From: Nemopilema nomurai
Lineage: Eukaryota > Cnidaria > Scyphozoa > Rhizostomeae > Rhizostomatidae
Assembly: GCA_003864495.1 (NCBI GenBank)
Contig: ML133426.1
Span: 2,418,001-2,482,000, forward strand
Direction of reading: 5' to 3'
DNA: 64,000 nt
Numbering within the stretch: the first letter of the stretch is position 1; every line of letters starts with the position of its first letter. Under the pieces are notes generated by a model that saw nothing but the letters and a program-made list of their open reading frames with translations, made no database searches and had not been told where the DNA came from. This document shows, piece after piece, positions 37,100 to 49,636 of the stretch. The position numbers and the translations under genes were made by a program.

Positions 37100-40000
37100 T
37101 TAATCGTGGCTGACAGAAAGAAGACGCTCCTCGATGCTGGAGTGTATAAGTCGTTTGTTTGGTCTGTTCTCACCACGCAGAGCAGTATCCACTGCGATGA
37201 CGCATTGCCGTCTCCAGAGAGTCTCCTCAAGTCCTGGTTCACATGGGTAGTACTGAAAAACTTTCTCTCTCACAAACTGAAGCTTTATCGGATCAAGAGG
37301 CGCCTTCGGGCCACTTTGAAGGCCGGCTCTTCTACCAAAGCAGTTCCTTCCTCTTCTCTCATCAGGGGAAAACAATTGAAAAACTAAGCGCTTTGCAAAG
37401 TTGCCACGATGTAAACTTTTGGAGTGAAGGTCTTCTACAAGTTCTACGGGCAGATGGACTTTCCCTTCATCGTACCCCGTCTGCTCCACTATCTGAAAAC
37501 CTGAAGAAGGGGAAGGAACTTGCTCTGAAGCCTCAGAAGGAACAAGAACAGTGTCGTCTGTGTCCGGGTTAAGGTCAGACTCAGCATCGGGAAACCGGTC
37601 ATAGGACCTCTCCCGGCTTCCCGACAGGCAAGCCCTATATTCCGGGTTCGGTTCTTTTGAAGGAAATTTTTTCTGCCCACTAGGCTGCTCGAGAACAGGA
37701 TTGATGTCTTTGTTGCGCATGCGTTCATGTTGACTGTTTCTATGAGAGGTGCTGTGGGCAGACGAAAGCAAATTGGAATCATCATCATCATCATCATCTA
37801 GGAAGGGGACGTTGAAATGTCTTATCACTGCATCCAGCTTCGCTGTCACCGTACGGAGATAACATAAAATCTCTGCTCGTTCCTGTTTTGCCTCAGAATG
37901 ATCACCCTCTGTCGGCGAGGACATCAAATTGACAGTCCTAACAGTAGCTGGGATCGTAATATTCACGTCATCATGTCCTGCTCTACTTGGTAATTGGTGC
38001 CCGTTTTGCGAAGTGGGCCTCGGGCTAAAAGTGGGGCGTCTGCAAAGGTGCCCGTGCTTCAAACTTCTCCGTGGTGTAATGCTGGCTCTGGTGGCTCGCC
38101 GAGTTCTGCATGCACCGGTCTTGGGTGACAAGGGTGCGCCAGGCCTCAAACTAGCTGTCTTTCCAATGTCTGCCATTGTCGGGTGCCCTGCTAGCAAAGA
38201 GCCAGTCATCAAACGCTGATTGTACTCCCTTTCAGCTTGGCTCCCTCCTTGTTCACGCCGATCGCTAACCGACGTCCTGCGTCCAGGAGATCCATCGGCT
38301 TCAGCCTTGATACCTTTACCTTGGCCCAAATGTGAACCAGAAACAACCTGTGATGTTGGCAAGGCAACAGTAGCCACCTCGCCCCTCTCACTATCTAAGA
38401 CCCTTTCCTCTTCTCTAACACTCTCGCTTGGTGTCGTAGCCCCTTTGCAGTCTAAAAAACACAAACAATTTGTCATGTTTTTCAATGTAAAATTGAAAAG
38501 TTGTAGACACAATATTGAATGCTGAATATATAACAAATGGCTTTGTCCGGCTCTTACAAGGGCTAGACCACTGCTGAAAAATGTAATTAAACCTATGTAT
38601 GAGATAACCTTGGCTATTTGGTATTGGAGTGTTTTAATTACGTGATTCACTTAACAGAATCTTGTTGTGGATGTTTTATTGGGTAAGGAACGGTTTTTTT
38701 AATGCTCTACCAAAACATTTTTCAGAATCTAAATTAGCTTCATTGCTTCCTTTCCAGGTGCCAGTGGAAAGAAGTCCCTGTATGTGTCTTTTTACAACAG
38801 TAGCTGGCCACAGACAGGTTTGAATCAGGCCTAAATTGGTGATACTTTAAGAATGTGAAGCAACAACATTCCACAAATGTAAAATGTAAAGTATCCAGAA
38901 AATAATTTTCCACAACAATGGAGAACAACAGAACTGGCACCATCGATTTTCATCATATATTTACATATGGCATGCATAAATACATTTTCATTCTACACAT
39001 GTGCCTTTATGGGACACCTTTATATTTCAATGACAATAACTAGAAATAGCAGAAGCAGTTTTTGCATAGTTACAGTACTTTTTTGTCCCACATTCCTCAG
39101 AGTATCCAAACATCAGAAAAAAACCAAAAGCTGACACAATAAACAGCCAGTTGTGGATCAAAAACACTAGAGGGTGATAAGAAGATGTTTGCATACTCTG
39201 AGGAGTGTCAGACAAAAAGGTACTTTAAGTATGCAAAACTGGTCTGCTATTTCTAGCTATTGTGAAGTTTGTACTGCAAAGCACTTTTTCCCATATTCGA
39301 ATAATACAGCAATTCATTTTTATGAATCTTTAACATATTCCCTATGATCACACAAAATATTATAGTGTAAAGTCTTAGCAGAGAGTAGAAAAAGGGCATC
39401 CTTGTGGTTGTCTGCAAATTTTGGAGGGAAAGAAGTTCTTAGCCTCATGTTTAAAATACTTCACAATTGTTTAACTCTACTAGACAATAACAAATAAAAA
39501 GGAAATCTTAAATAAGGGTGAACATAGAATTTGTTCAAAGTATTGGAATCAACTTAGGGCATGAGGAGAGGCATTCTACCTAAAGGATGAAAAATGCCAG
39601 AATTTATCGAAAATCAAAAAGGGAAAGATATCTCAAAAACTTTTTAAAGTGTGTTTCCTTGAAAAAAGGCAAATGGTGAAAGAGTATGACAGCATTTGAG
39701 AGAATGCCAAGACTCACCATTTTATTATTTTGAAAAATACCTATTTCTAAGAAGTAGTCAATTTATGATTTGATCATTTGATTGCACTGACAAATCACAA
39801 TTATCTATTTCTTTGGAAATGTTTAACACACTTCAGATATAAACTTTACCTCATCAAATTTGTAGCCATGGCAGAGATGGTACATATCTGCAGCAATCCT
39901 TATAAACATAACAGTCCAAATAACTTCTGTGAACCACTTTTTTTACAGGTGATTCACGACTGACAAAATTTTTGGAACTAATCTTTGGAACTTGTCAAAC

Positions 40001-41532
40001 TTCATGTCCTTGCTTAATATATCAAATGAAATAGTGGGCAAAAACAATTCTCCAACAAGATGCTGCAAAGTTGTTAAAAGAGCAACAACAGAGAAAAATA
40101 ACTGATAATAGCTGAGTGTCACCATATGGATTTTTCAACAAATTAAAGCATGGACTTTGCTTGATTAAGTTTTAGAGCCACTACCATTTGTTGGTGTTTT
40201 ACTTAATAAAAAGAGAAAACATTATACAGAAGGTGCAAAAAGAAATGACTAAAATAAGTTCATATAGTAACTCATGACGGGGGAAGATTAACTAAAAAAA
40301 TTAGAGACATCCAAAATTTTTCAAAAAGAATTCTAAAACAATAGTTGGCAATGACATGGGTAGGGTCCTAGTATTCTGTGCCTCTTGTCCCAAACATCTA
40401 AACATCTTAAAATACCTTTGCTACCACTAAAAGCATTCCTTTCACGCTTTAAGGAGTGTGCCAAAAAAGAACAGTGGATCTTGCAATAATCACTGTTTGA
40501 CTCGTATGTTACCACACCATCACATTGCCTGATGAAACATGTGTATTTTAAAAACTTATCAAAGAGTCCGGAAGTAGAAATAGCAAGAGGAGGAGGAGAA
40601 ACAAAAAACAAGAAAACGGAAAAAGGTTGAACAAAAATAGCATGATCGTTTAACAATTCTTTGTTTAAATTGAAATTCACACCAGTTTAAATTGAGCCAA
40701 TTTTGCAAGGCCTCTCTCGAAAATGGGTATTGAGTCTACAAATTTTACCTCACTTGCCCCGTCAGTGTGTTGGGCCCCCGAAAACTCAATCAACAAAAGC
40801 TATGGTTAGCAACAAATGGGCAATTTTGCGATAACATGAGTTTACGTGGGTCAGCGGCAAATTTTTAGTGCGAATGCGTGTTAAGTTTTTGACACTTTTT
40901 GACAGCCGAAATGTCTAACAAATCTTTATGCAGACTTGAAAGCAAATATTTCTAGACAGCGATGGCTACTAATTGCACTTTTTTCTACATTTTATGGTAT
41001 CTGGCTTGTTGCAAGACCCTCGTTTAACAAAGCCCTCGAATCCAGTGGGGGAATGAATCCGATCTCCACGAACCAGAGGTAAAAATGAAAACAAACACCT
41101 TAACCACTTACTGTGCCCAGCATCCGGACCGAGTGCCAATTGATTTTCACTTGAATTTTCCGAAAACCCATATTTCTTTGCAAACCTTTGATACGCATCT
41201 TGCCGAGAAGGCTCGTGTGCGTGAGTGGACGTATGCGGCGGCGTTTCGTGTAGGCCTTCCGAATCTTGATTTTCGCCTTGGCGGCATAAGCGAGAATGTC
41301 GCACGAACACCGAAATTTCGTTGAACGCCAAGCTGCATTTACTACACCAGAAAAGCTTTCCAGAACTTTTGTGCACAAGACTCAAATGTCTCTGAAGTCG
41401 GACAAAGGAAGGGAATCGCCTTTGACAACTGTGGCACTTCAAACTGACATTCGGTTTTCTGATAGCGTGGCCCAACGGTCGTGTTGTCTTGTCTTCCACC
41501 TCTGAACACGGCGTCGAGTTTTCGGGCTTCAT
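37100..41532 (-). CDS. C2H2/C2HC zinc-finger and BEN-domain protein B
   Basis: The paralogue of gene A: 590 residues from exons 41112-41532 and 37100-38451, joined in phase 1 (GGGCACA/gtaagt, gttttttag/AC), exactly as in gene A. The ATG at 41532 starts MKPENSTPCSEVE. Finger 1 (LKCHSCQRRFPSFVRLQRHL) has C-x2-C-x12-H-x4-H. In finger 2 (FWCSKCSLAFNEISVFVRHS) the last ligand is Cys, not His, so it is C2HC. The second exon encodes a long disordered region rich in Ser, Arg and Gly, then the helical motif TAKLDAVIRHFNVPF, seven aspartates, and a C-terminal BEN domain (about 484-565: RGNFAKRLVFQLFSPDERRG, PLDPIKLQFVREKVFQYYPC). The 2.66-kb intron holds nothing recognisable. The role is probably chromatin or transcription, by analogy with BEN proteins. 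Confidence 0.82.
37780..37800. repeat. Trinucleotide repeat coding polyaspartate
   Basis: The run atcatcatcatcatcatc lies inside exon 2 of gene B and encodes seven aspartates directly after the HFNVPF motif. It is a plausible length-polymorphic site. Confidence 0.8.
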
Positions 41533-42409
41533 CGCACGATCACCAATTTAGTTTTCCGAAGTAAAATTAGAAGCTTGTAAAACTATTCCAGAACTGGAGA
41601 ACGGATACATAAGCAAATTTGTCCTCTGGTTTCTCGCGCTCCGCAATCCACGAAGGCTAAAGTGCGAGGCAAGTGATAAATGTTCGTGGCGACGATGAAT
41701 CAATAAACGTGTGCGTGTTTGGCAAAATGCCTTCGGTGTGATCAGCGTACCGTGAAAATTACAGCGCCTGCACAGCTGCGTGGCCGCCTCTTGACCAGGC
41801 ACGCCGGAAGGAATGAAAGGCAAGGGGGGCTGTGTGTTGCAAGGGGGGCTGTGAATCATCATCAACAACAACCTTATGGGCATAGTACAAACTTCAATGA
41901 TACGTTAAAATAAAAATAAGAATAATATTGTTGGCGCCAGACAAAGTAATGGAATTCTACTAAACAATCTTCAACCCTTTCAGGCCCGGAATTTTTCGGC
42001 TTGCTGAAAAAATTAATTTCTTATGTTTTTATTGTGTGTAAACATTGTTAGTGAGGGCAAAGTATAAAATTTAAAAAATAGACCCAGACACTGAGATCTG
42101 GACTTGGGCCATATGGCCCTTCCGGTCACAGAAAGAACGTTTTTCGCCCATACTCATATTTACTTACAACTGTGTATTAAATTATGCATAGAAGTAATGG
42201 TTGACAACAAAAAAACTATGTAAACAAATGTAAATCCATTCTTTTTAATGGAGTTTTTTGGGAAATTTCATTCCTCAGTCTTGATTTTTCAGGCAGATCC
42301 GCGTTCTGAAAAAACACTCATATTGCAACAATAACAGAAATCAGAATGAATGAAGAACATTAATTATGTCATCTGTTTATGAAAAAGCAACTCTTTACAA
42401 AAGTTAAGA
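41533..42409. other. Promoter side of gene B and 3' end of piggyBac relic
   Basis: No gene. The sequence caaccctttcaggcccggaa at 41973-41992 looks like a piggyBac-type end (CCC... beside an AT-rich target), but its inverted partner was not found. Confidence 0.35.
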
Positions 42410-43800
42410 ATGGTAGGAAAGAAAACAGTTCCTATTTTCGGTAATGCAAAGTCCCTTTTGACACTTCTTACAGCCAATCCTCGTCTTTTCTTTGCACACC
42501 ATGCATCTAGGTCTATCTGGACGATGTATAGGCCAGTGGTTTTTTTCCATCGTACCTTATGCCAGCTGGTATATCATGAAGGTCTGGTGCCTTTCTTGGC
42601 TTCTTACAGACTGGTGTCACTCCTAAGGGCCTCTCCAAAGATGGTCTTCCTCTCCTATGACTTCTTGGGGTATCAACTTCTGTTGTGATGGCAGCATCTG
42701 ATATTTGAGAAATGAACAGGAGAAGTGGCATCTGGTCCTTTCTTTGCACACCAAAATAATTGCAGTGTCTTCTGTACATCAGCCAACCATTAATAACAGA
42801 GGTTGCAAGGATCCAGAAGAAAATTTTCATATACCACTTTTTGCTCTTGTGATCTAAAGAGTATAATGCTCTGAACATGTCAAAAAGATCAACTCCTCCC
42901 ATATCTGCATTGTATAATCTGACAACAAGTGGTCTTGGCACATTGACAAATTGTCTTTCAGACTTTGAGAAACGGCTAACAGTATCAAGAGGGTCAATGA
43001 ATGCATAATTTGATGCCAACTGCACTGCCCTGTTATCATACCATCTTACAACTGTAACACCAGAGTTAAAATCCACTGCTCCATCATGCGAACCTCTGCC
43101 TTCTTTTTTGAGATCTTTCTCTAACTTCAATTTGCATCCACGCATCCTGTCTGCTCGCAATGTGCCCACTGCCCATATCATTCTCTTTCAACTTTACCAA
43201 TAACTCCAGGTAATTAAAGAAATTGTCAAAGAAGAGCTTATAATTTTGGTCCTTTGGCAAGTGGTGGCAAAGTCTCATATCAACATCAGCTCCATGATAT
43301 CCTATCTTCTCAACAGGCACAGGATCTGGATTTGGAGCCCAATCTAGTTCAAAATCAAACAGATCCCACCTGAGCCATTTCTTGAGAAGACTTTGAAGCC
43401 CCATTCTTCTGGTTTTTTCGGAAGATACCTTCTCAAAGAGCTTCTTCCCTTAAATGGAATAATCTGTTTATCAACAGAATTATTCTCTTCTGGAGGTACC
43501 TTCAAACAGTTCTGCCTGAGCATTTAAAAGAGAGGGCGAATCTTAAAGAGCTTGTCTTTAGTTGGGTCTTCTTTCTGTGGCACTGTTTCATTATTTACAA
43601 AATGTAAGTTCTTTTTCAGTATCTTAAACCTGTTGCGACTCATTACACTAGCAACAGGCTCATATCCGGTACTTGTCTCCCAAAACATACGATATTTTGG
43701 CATATGTACCACACACATTTGAAGAAGAATTCCCAAATAATTTTGGATTTCCTCTGAATTTGTGGCGATGCTTCCTTTTGCAATATTGTTTTGTGCACTT
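42410..43800 (-). pseudogene. piggyBac transposase relic
   Basis: A decayed DDE_Tnp_1_7-type transposase on the minus strand. Recognisable pieces in order are MCVVHMPKYRMFWETSTGYE, a damaged VDKQIIPFKGR segment, YKLFFDNFFNYLELLVKLKE with the catalytic-type Asp, WAVGTLRADRMRGCKL (the GTIRxNR motif), RWYDNRAV, and VRLYNADMGGVDLFDMFRAL. After the TGA near 42513 another frame encodes the Cys-rich C-terminal zinc region (CMVCKEKTRIGCKKCQKGLC). Stops and frame changes near 43520, 43404-43181 and 42513 prevent a full protein. The N-terminus is missing where the next hAT relic begins, so that element may have inserted into it. Confidence 0.85.
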
Positions 43801-43971
43801 TAGAGATTGGTTTGATCTGCTATTAAACTGATCATATCATCATCAAAAAAATCATTGAAATACTCCAGTGGGGTCTTAATTCAAATCACTTAATTTTATC
43901 ATTTTATAGATCCAAGATAATTTTCCTTCAACTGAACAGAAAGAACAAATCTGCAAAGTCTATAGCAGGAT

Positions 43972-46100
43972 TCATTTGCCAAAATAGTCCTTCCTCAGGT
44001 CTTTCCTCTGTACAAACTTCTTTGCTACCAAATTAATGTCCAATTTGTCAAAATCTGTTTTTTGTATATGTGCAAACACAATGTCATTCAAATGATTTGC
44101 TTTGGCACTTAGCCACGTTTTGAGTCTGCGCATGGCACTAAAACTGCCCTCGCAAGTAGATGAACTAAGTGGCACTGTTATGTAAAGTTCAATCATCCTG
44201 TGTACGTCAGGGCATTGCAGTTTTGCCGAGGACATTGTGTTGAAAATATCTTCGACTGTTCCAATACGTGTGACATTCTTTATCTTCAATTCCCTCTCAG
44301 CATTGTAAAGCCCTAAAATGGTTGGATGATCATCCAACTGTCTCTCTACCATTTCTTTGTCAAGAAAACCACATTGAAAAATCGTCAGATCGACTCCTCT
44401 ATTTTTCATTGACTTTAGCAGTACCACTTCTATTTGTTTCAGAGTTGATAAATCTTCTTGTTCAAACCTTTGTTCGAGACTGGAAGAAATTGCATCAATA
44501 GCTTCAAAGAAGCTTCTGCGCAGACTATCATTACAAGTTATGCCATCTGTGCATGTAGCTGGAAGCCGTTCTGTTAGGATGCTTGATCCGCTTTCCATCC
44601 TCCTTGGGACCTTTCTTGGTCGCACTTCATCACTCTTTTCACAGACTTCTAGAATTTTTTGGGACTCCTCAAGAATGCTATTGAAATGTTCCATGCACCT
44701 CATCTCCTGCAACCGCTGAACAATGTATCGTAAAGAATAAAATGCATAATCTGCAGAAATTGTAACTGATTGAAGCTCCTTTGAAAACTTTTCTAACAAA
44801 GCAAGCAGCCTTCTTGTTGCATTTAAACCAAAAAGAGTGCCCAACGACGACATTTTATGTTTCAGCAAATGTTGAATTCTTGCCTTAGTATCTCCGCTGA
44901 TAGATTGGTCAGTTGTGAGAGATTGTAGGGTTTCTCTTACCTCCGCTGTCTTCTCAAAGATTGTATTGGCGGCCTTTACTCGAGTTGCCCATCTGGTAGC
45001 TGACAGGCTTTGCAACCTCAAGATGTTGTATTCATTGGTCATCTGCTTAGTAAGAAATGCCTTCTGGATGTCTTCAAATACTTGTAATCGTTTAGGATAA
45101 GCTCCTACTATAGCATAAAATGGCTGGCCAAGTTCCAGGGACGACGAGAGCAACGTTGATTCTTTTATGGCATCTTTCACGACCAGTTCATTGCAGCGCG
45201 CAAAGCAATGCATGTAAATAGCATTTGGAGCAACCTTTTCTTTCAGCTCCATCAAAGCCCATGCCTGCCATTTGTACCCCATGAAGGTGGCATCTCAAAA
45301 GGATATCTTCGATATACGACAAAAGGGCGTCTGAAGTAAGACCTTGGGAGCATTAGAAGGTACCAATGAAATCCTCGGAAACTCGTATTGGTCATTGCAT
45401 GTTCTAATAGAAAAAGAAAGCTGCTCTTTTTTTGTAACATCGGACGACTCGTCAGCGAGAATTGAAAAGAATTCACATTGTCAAATCCTTTCAAGTAAAT
45501 CTCTCCTAGCTTCAAGGACCAGCAACTGTTTTTGCTCTTCAAGGATGTCATGTGCCAAAACGTAATGCCTCTCTTTAAGTAGCAATTTTAGACCACTATC
45601 TGTCACTGCTTTATCTAAATTGAACTGATAGATGTTGGAATCTTCATCAGTATCACCTCTGATGTGAACACCCTGGTGCAAAAGTGTTTTTAAAGTGTGA
45701 AGATGTTAAATTAAACCTTGCATCCTTAGATTCTGCTTTTCAAGCTTCAAATATGTTATTGTTGATGCAATTGATACGTTTGATTTTTCCATTGCACATA
45801 CCGCAGCTTTGTGAGTTTGGCTTTTTTTATGCTCTTTCATTTTATCTTGTCCTTTTTTCCAATTGTCAAAGCCCTCACCATATTTGAAATTAAAGTTTCC
45901 TTTCCGAGATTGGCTGTGAGATGTGCAGATCTCTGTTATATGCAAGCCATTGATGTTATGGATTGGTGCGAAAAAATTGATGTTATTTTTGCCTGTCCTG
46001 GCTTTGCTGCTGCTTTCTCAAGTTCTTTTGCGCAGAATGCCTCTTACGAAGGTTGTCACCCCTTACACTGTCAGATTTTGTCGAATTAAGACACCAGATA
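43972..46100 (-). pseudogene. ZMYM1-like hAT transposase relic
   Basis: Minus strand. The C-terminal 436 residues (45282-43972) are open and carry the hAT core and dimerisation domain: YMHCFARCNELVVKDAIKES, SATRWATRVKAAN, and VPLSSSTCEGSFSAMRRLKT, which is very close to ZMYM1-type and DUF4371 proteins. Upstream, other frames hold FFSILADESSDVTKKEQLSF, DILEEQKQLLVLEARRDLLE and a TTF-type zinc-finger end (FDNWKKGQDKMKEHKKSQTH). Stops and frame changes at about 45290, 45480 and 45680 show it is broken. No terminal repeats were found. Confidence 0.85.
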
Positions 46101-48691
46101 AGCAAGCGCTACTAATTCTTCCAAATAGAGAAAAGTGCTCAATCTCTTCCTTGTCAGCATCGGAGTGTCATTCTGTACTGCTATGGTACTATAACCCATC
46201 TCGAACCTGAAAAGCAGGCTTAGTATTCGAAGACCTCTGGTTAGCTTGCTTTTTGCATCCACGTTCGCATTTCTACTGAACTTCAGTTGCTCTTCAAAAC
46301 ATTATCAAAAAAGAAAACCTGAACAACACATAATTCATAGCAGACGAAGCATTCGAAATTTAGATCCGCCTCACTCTTTGTCGTCGCAAACAAGAGCGCT
46401 AGTCAAATAAATGCTTTGGAAAGGCGTACATCGAAAAGGTGACAACAGAGCCAGTGTGAAGAGCATCCAAAGGAGCATGACTTCACAAATTCCCTATATA
46501 AGTTGAAGATCAAAACGTATCTTAAAAACACGTGTACACTGTACGATGTTCAGCACTTTAGGCCTGCTTCTCATAGACCAGTAAACTCGAACTAAGGAAG
46601 ATCAAACTATCTAGTTGCGTGTTTGTTTTTTGCATTCACGCTTAGGCGACAGAAAGTGCGAAGAAAGTGCTAAGAAAGAACATAAGAAAATTACTGGCAT
46701 TAATAGCATAAAATACCATTTTAAGATGAACTCCAATTGCGGTCAATTATAATTACAAACTCAAACAGTTTCAAATCACCATGTGGAATTTGACAAAGCA
46801 ATGCAATTATAAATCAACTATGTATTATTCTACTCTATAATCTTCTAGGAAAACGAAGTCAAACCTGGTAGTGATTCCTTGCTTGACAAAGCCAACCATT
46901 TGCAACTGTCTTACAATACCGCTAATGATGTTTTTTTAACACGGTTATAGTTTGGTCTGCAAAAAACCTTGTCGAAAATCCTTGAAAGTGCCGCGTTATC
47001 GCTGGACATACACAGTGCTCTTCTATGACAACCAGGTGTTCTTGTTGCAGTTGGAACTACAGTTGTCGTTGCTGTTGTCCAAAAACCTGATTATTTGAAA
47101 TTGGGTAGCTGAAATAGGACCGACTAGATCAAATATTCTCCCAGCTTTTGCCCGAGTCAATATTCCTAAATTGGTCCATTCTATTGTTTGGATACAAGAT
47201 ACAGAATGCTAAGCCTCTGCATATCTAGTCCGTTGTCAGGGCGGAGGAAATTGAGGCACTTTGGAGGATCGATTGGCAGTTAACATCCTACCCGGTCTTA
47301 ATGACCGACACAAGAAGGCTAGGTTCATCAAAACCAAGTCGAGGCTCTGATTACACTAAAAAACAACAATAGCACAATAACAATAACGTGGTGACATTTA
47401 CTTGAGTTCCAGCTCTAAACTAACAAAATGACTAAAAGCTTAACAAGGTAAGGCGCTGCCTGGTTCCTGCAACTGGTGATAACAAAATGGCATTTGTGAG
47501 GCTCCAGCCAGTGGCGTTGAAGAAAATATCTTTATCTACCCATAAGGTAAATTAACTAACACAGGCTTAAAATACACGATTATACAGCATTATTACGGCT
47601 GCTCCATATGATTTAAAAACTTAATTTCCGGTTGATATCTATAAGAAGAATGCAAGTTAAACGTAGCGAAAGGTTACACTTAGCAATTTATTAAAGGCAG
47701 AGGCTGAAGGGTGGACTTGTGAGGTGACGTGAACAGCTTCTTCCAAACTGCACCTAGCAAACCTATCCAACTGAAGATGCAGGTGTCATATAGCACTTGC
47801 GGAGCGGAATTTCTTTCTTTCTAAGGCCTTGTTTCATTCTTATGGGACGGAGTTGAACGATGCAGTTTGCTAACATTCACAAGAAGAACGAAAAGAGTAG
47901 CAGAGAAGGGCAGGGGTGGGTTAATGCTACATTCATACAAACAATCTGCAATTGATCCGCGGGCCACAAACAAGCTGCGACTAATCCGCGGGACAGAAAA
48001 ACAATGTTAAAGAAAGAGTGGATTAGGAAAACCCTCGTCAGCACAAAATCAGTCGGCACAAACTAAAGATTTCAATAATGCTTAAATATTTAAATATGTT
48101 GCTTTAAATTTGGCTTAAGACCATGATATACGACGAACGTAAAGACGATTCCTACCAGAGGTTATTAAGTATTGTTTGAAATTTTAGCGTTACTTCAATA
48201 AGAACGTGGCAACAGCAGACGCCAAGTGACAAGACCAGCTCCATAGTCAGTTCAAATATAATATGCTTTATTATACAAGCTATATCAGACGTTAGCCACT
48301 CACAATGACTAGCTGTTTTCATCAATGCTCAGAACTCTTCTGAAGGCCTCTCTACAGAATCTACAAAAGAAACAACAGTCACGTAAGAGTCACGTGTGAC
48401 AATTTCCAACAATGTTAGGCAACTTTATTGAAATAAACATTTTCCTATTTGATTGATCGCCCCAATAGATAATCGAATGCTCGGGAAATTCAATCCCTAT
48501 GATATAAGCCTGCTCGTTGGACGTCGGTGTGAGCAATTTTGGTGAAAAATGAAATTGGCTAATTGTGGAAGCGACACTAGATCCTTTTGCTAGAAGGATC
48601 AAAAGTGATACGGCCAACTGTATCCAGCATGGTGAATGTGAATAAAGTTTTACTGATAAGAAATAAATTAACAATTTTGAAATCATTATAG
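46101..48691. other. 2.6 kb without a gene
   Basis: Read on both strands, it contains only short open frames and AT-rich sequence. No tandem array, tRNA or transposase motif was recognised. Confidence 0.4.
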
Positions 48692-48985
48692 TTGAAGCGT
48701 AAGAAAAGGAAACGATTTTGGGTTAGAATAGTCTACGAAGAGCATTTAGAGAAAGGAGAATTTCAACTATTCGTAAGAGACTTGAGGCTACATGATCACG
48801 AGTACTTTTGCCAATGTTTTCGGATGTCACCCTCAATGTTTGAAGAGCTGTTAACCTTGGTTGGTTCAAAAATTTCGAAGCAAAATACCGTTATGCGTGA
48901 TCCGGTTGGCCAGAGCGAGAGATTGGCAAATACGCTGAGATATCTGGTAACAGGAGATGCCCAGCGCACGACTCCTGCTAGTTAA
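48692..48985 (+). pseudogene. PIF/Harbinger (HARBI1-like) N-terminal exon relic
   Basis: After an acceptor-like aatcattatag, the frame reads KRKKRKRFWVRIVYEEHLEK, then LRLHDHEYFCQCFRMSPSMF, then ERLANTLRYLVTGDAQ, the N-terminal signature of Harbinger-derived nuclease proteins. It breaks off directly after TGDAQ into an unrelated tail (RTTPAS), before the catalytic DDE domain. It is therefore a truncated relic. Confidence 0.8.
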
Positions 48986-49479
48986 AGGACAGTTCTCTCT
49001 ACCACAGGCAGAACTAACTGAATTAATTTGACCGCGCTCTGGTTGGCTATCGCTACTTGAGAAATTATTTCGCCGTCAAAAAGATTTCCTACTTTCTTGC
49101 TAATTCGCTGCGAAATCAATATCCTGGACTGCAGCAACAAGGGCAAGGGATGTTTACTTGCATCCTTAAAAAACAACCCATTCAAAGTTGACCCAGATGA
49201 GCGATATAACGGTTGTTTATCTACAAAAGTTTAGAAAATCGCAAAATTGCCATTAATCCTGCGGGGTGCTACGACTACACAGGCAAAGGCATGACGTCAG
49301 CATCTGACGCAAGCGGGCAAATGCTTTGGAAATTGCTACTCAGAAGTGTGTAGGTTGCGCAGTCGGGAGCCATTTAAACAGCTAAGCAACCAGGAAGCCT
49401 TGTCATCGAACACAAAGACACGATTGTTTAGCCGGACGGGGGTTGCGGCGCAGCGAAGGAACAGCTGTCTGAACACCAA

Positions 49480-49539
49480 GGTTTCAATGGCCTAGGTTTC
49501 AATGGCCTAGGTTTCAATGGCCTTGGTTTCAATGGCATT
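49480..49539. repeat. 4 x 15-bp minisatellite
   Basis: Four copies of ggtttcaatggccta, the last one diverged. The unit is a multiple of three, so it reads as a repeated Pro-Leu-Lys-Pro-Arg peptide on the minus strand. One alternative Smaug 3' end would include it. Confidence 0.9.
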
Positions 49540-49636
49540 AGGAGCAGATTAACTGCCGTGTAGTGATATCGGTGGGATTCTGCCGGTCGGTACTGCTGCA
49601 TCAAACTTTCACGAGGCATACCCACATGCCTTTTTG

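Noticed and set aside
37929..38525. Plus-strand open frames over gene B exon 2
   Set aside because: Antisense shadows of a GC-richer coding exon.
41085..41505. Plus-strand open frames over gene B exon 1
   Set aside because: Antisense shadows. The minus strand encodes the zinc fingers.
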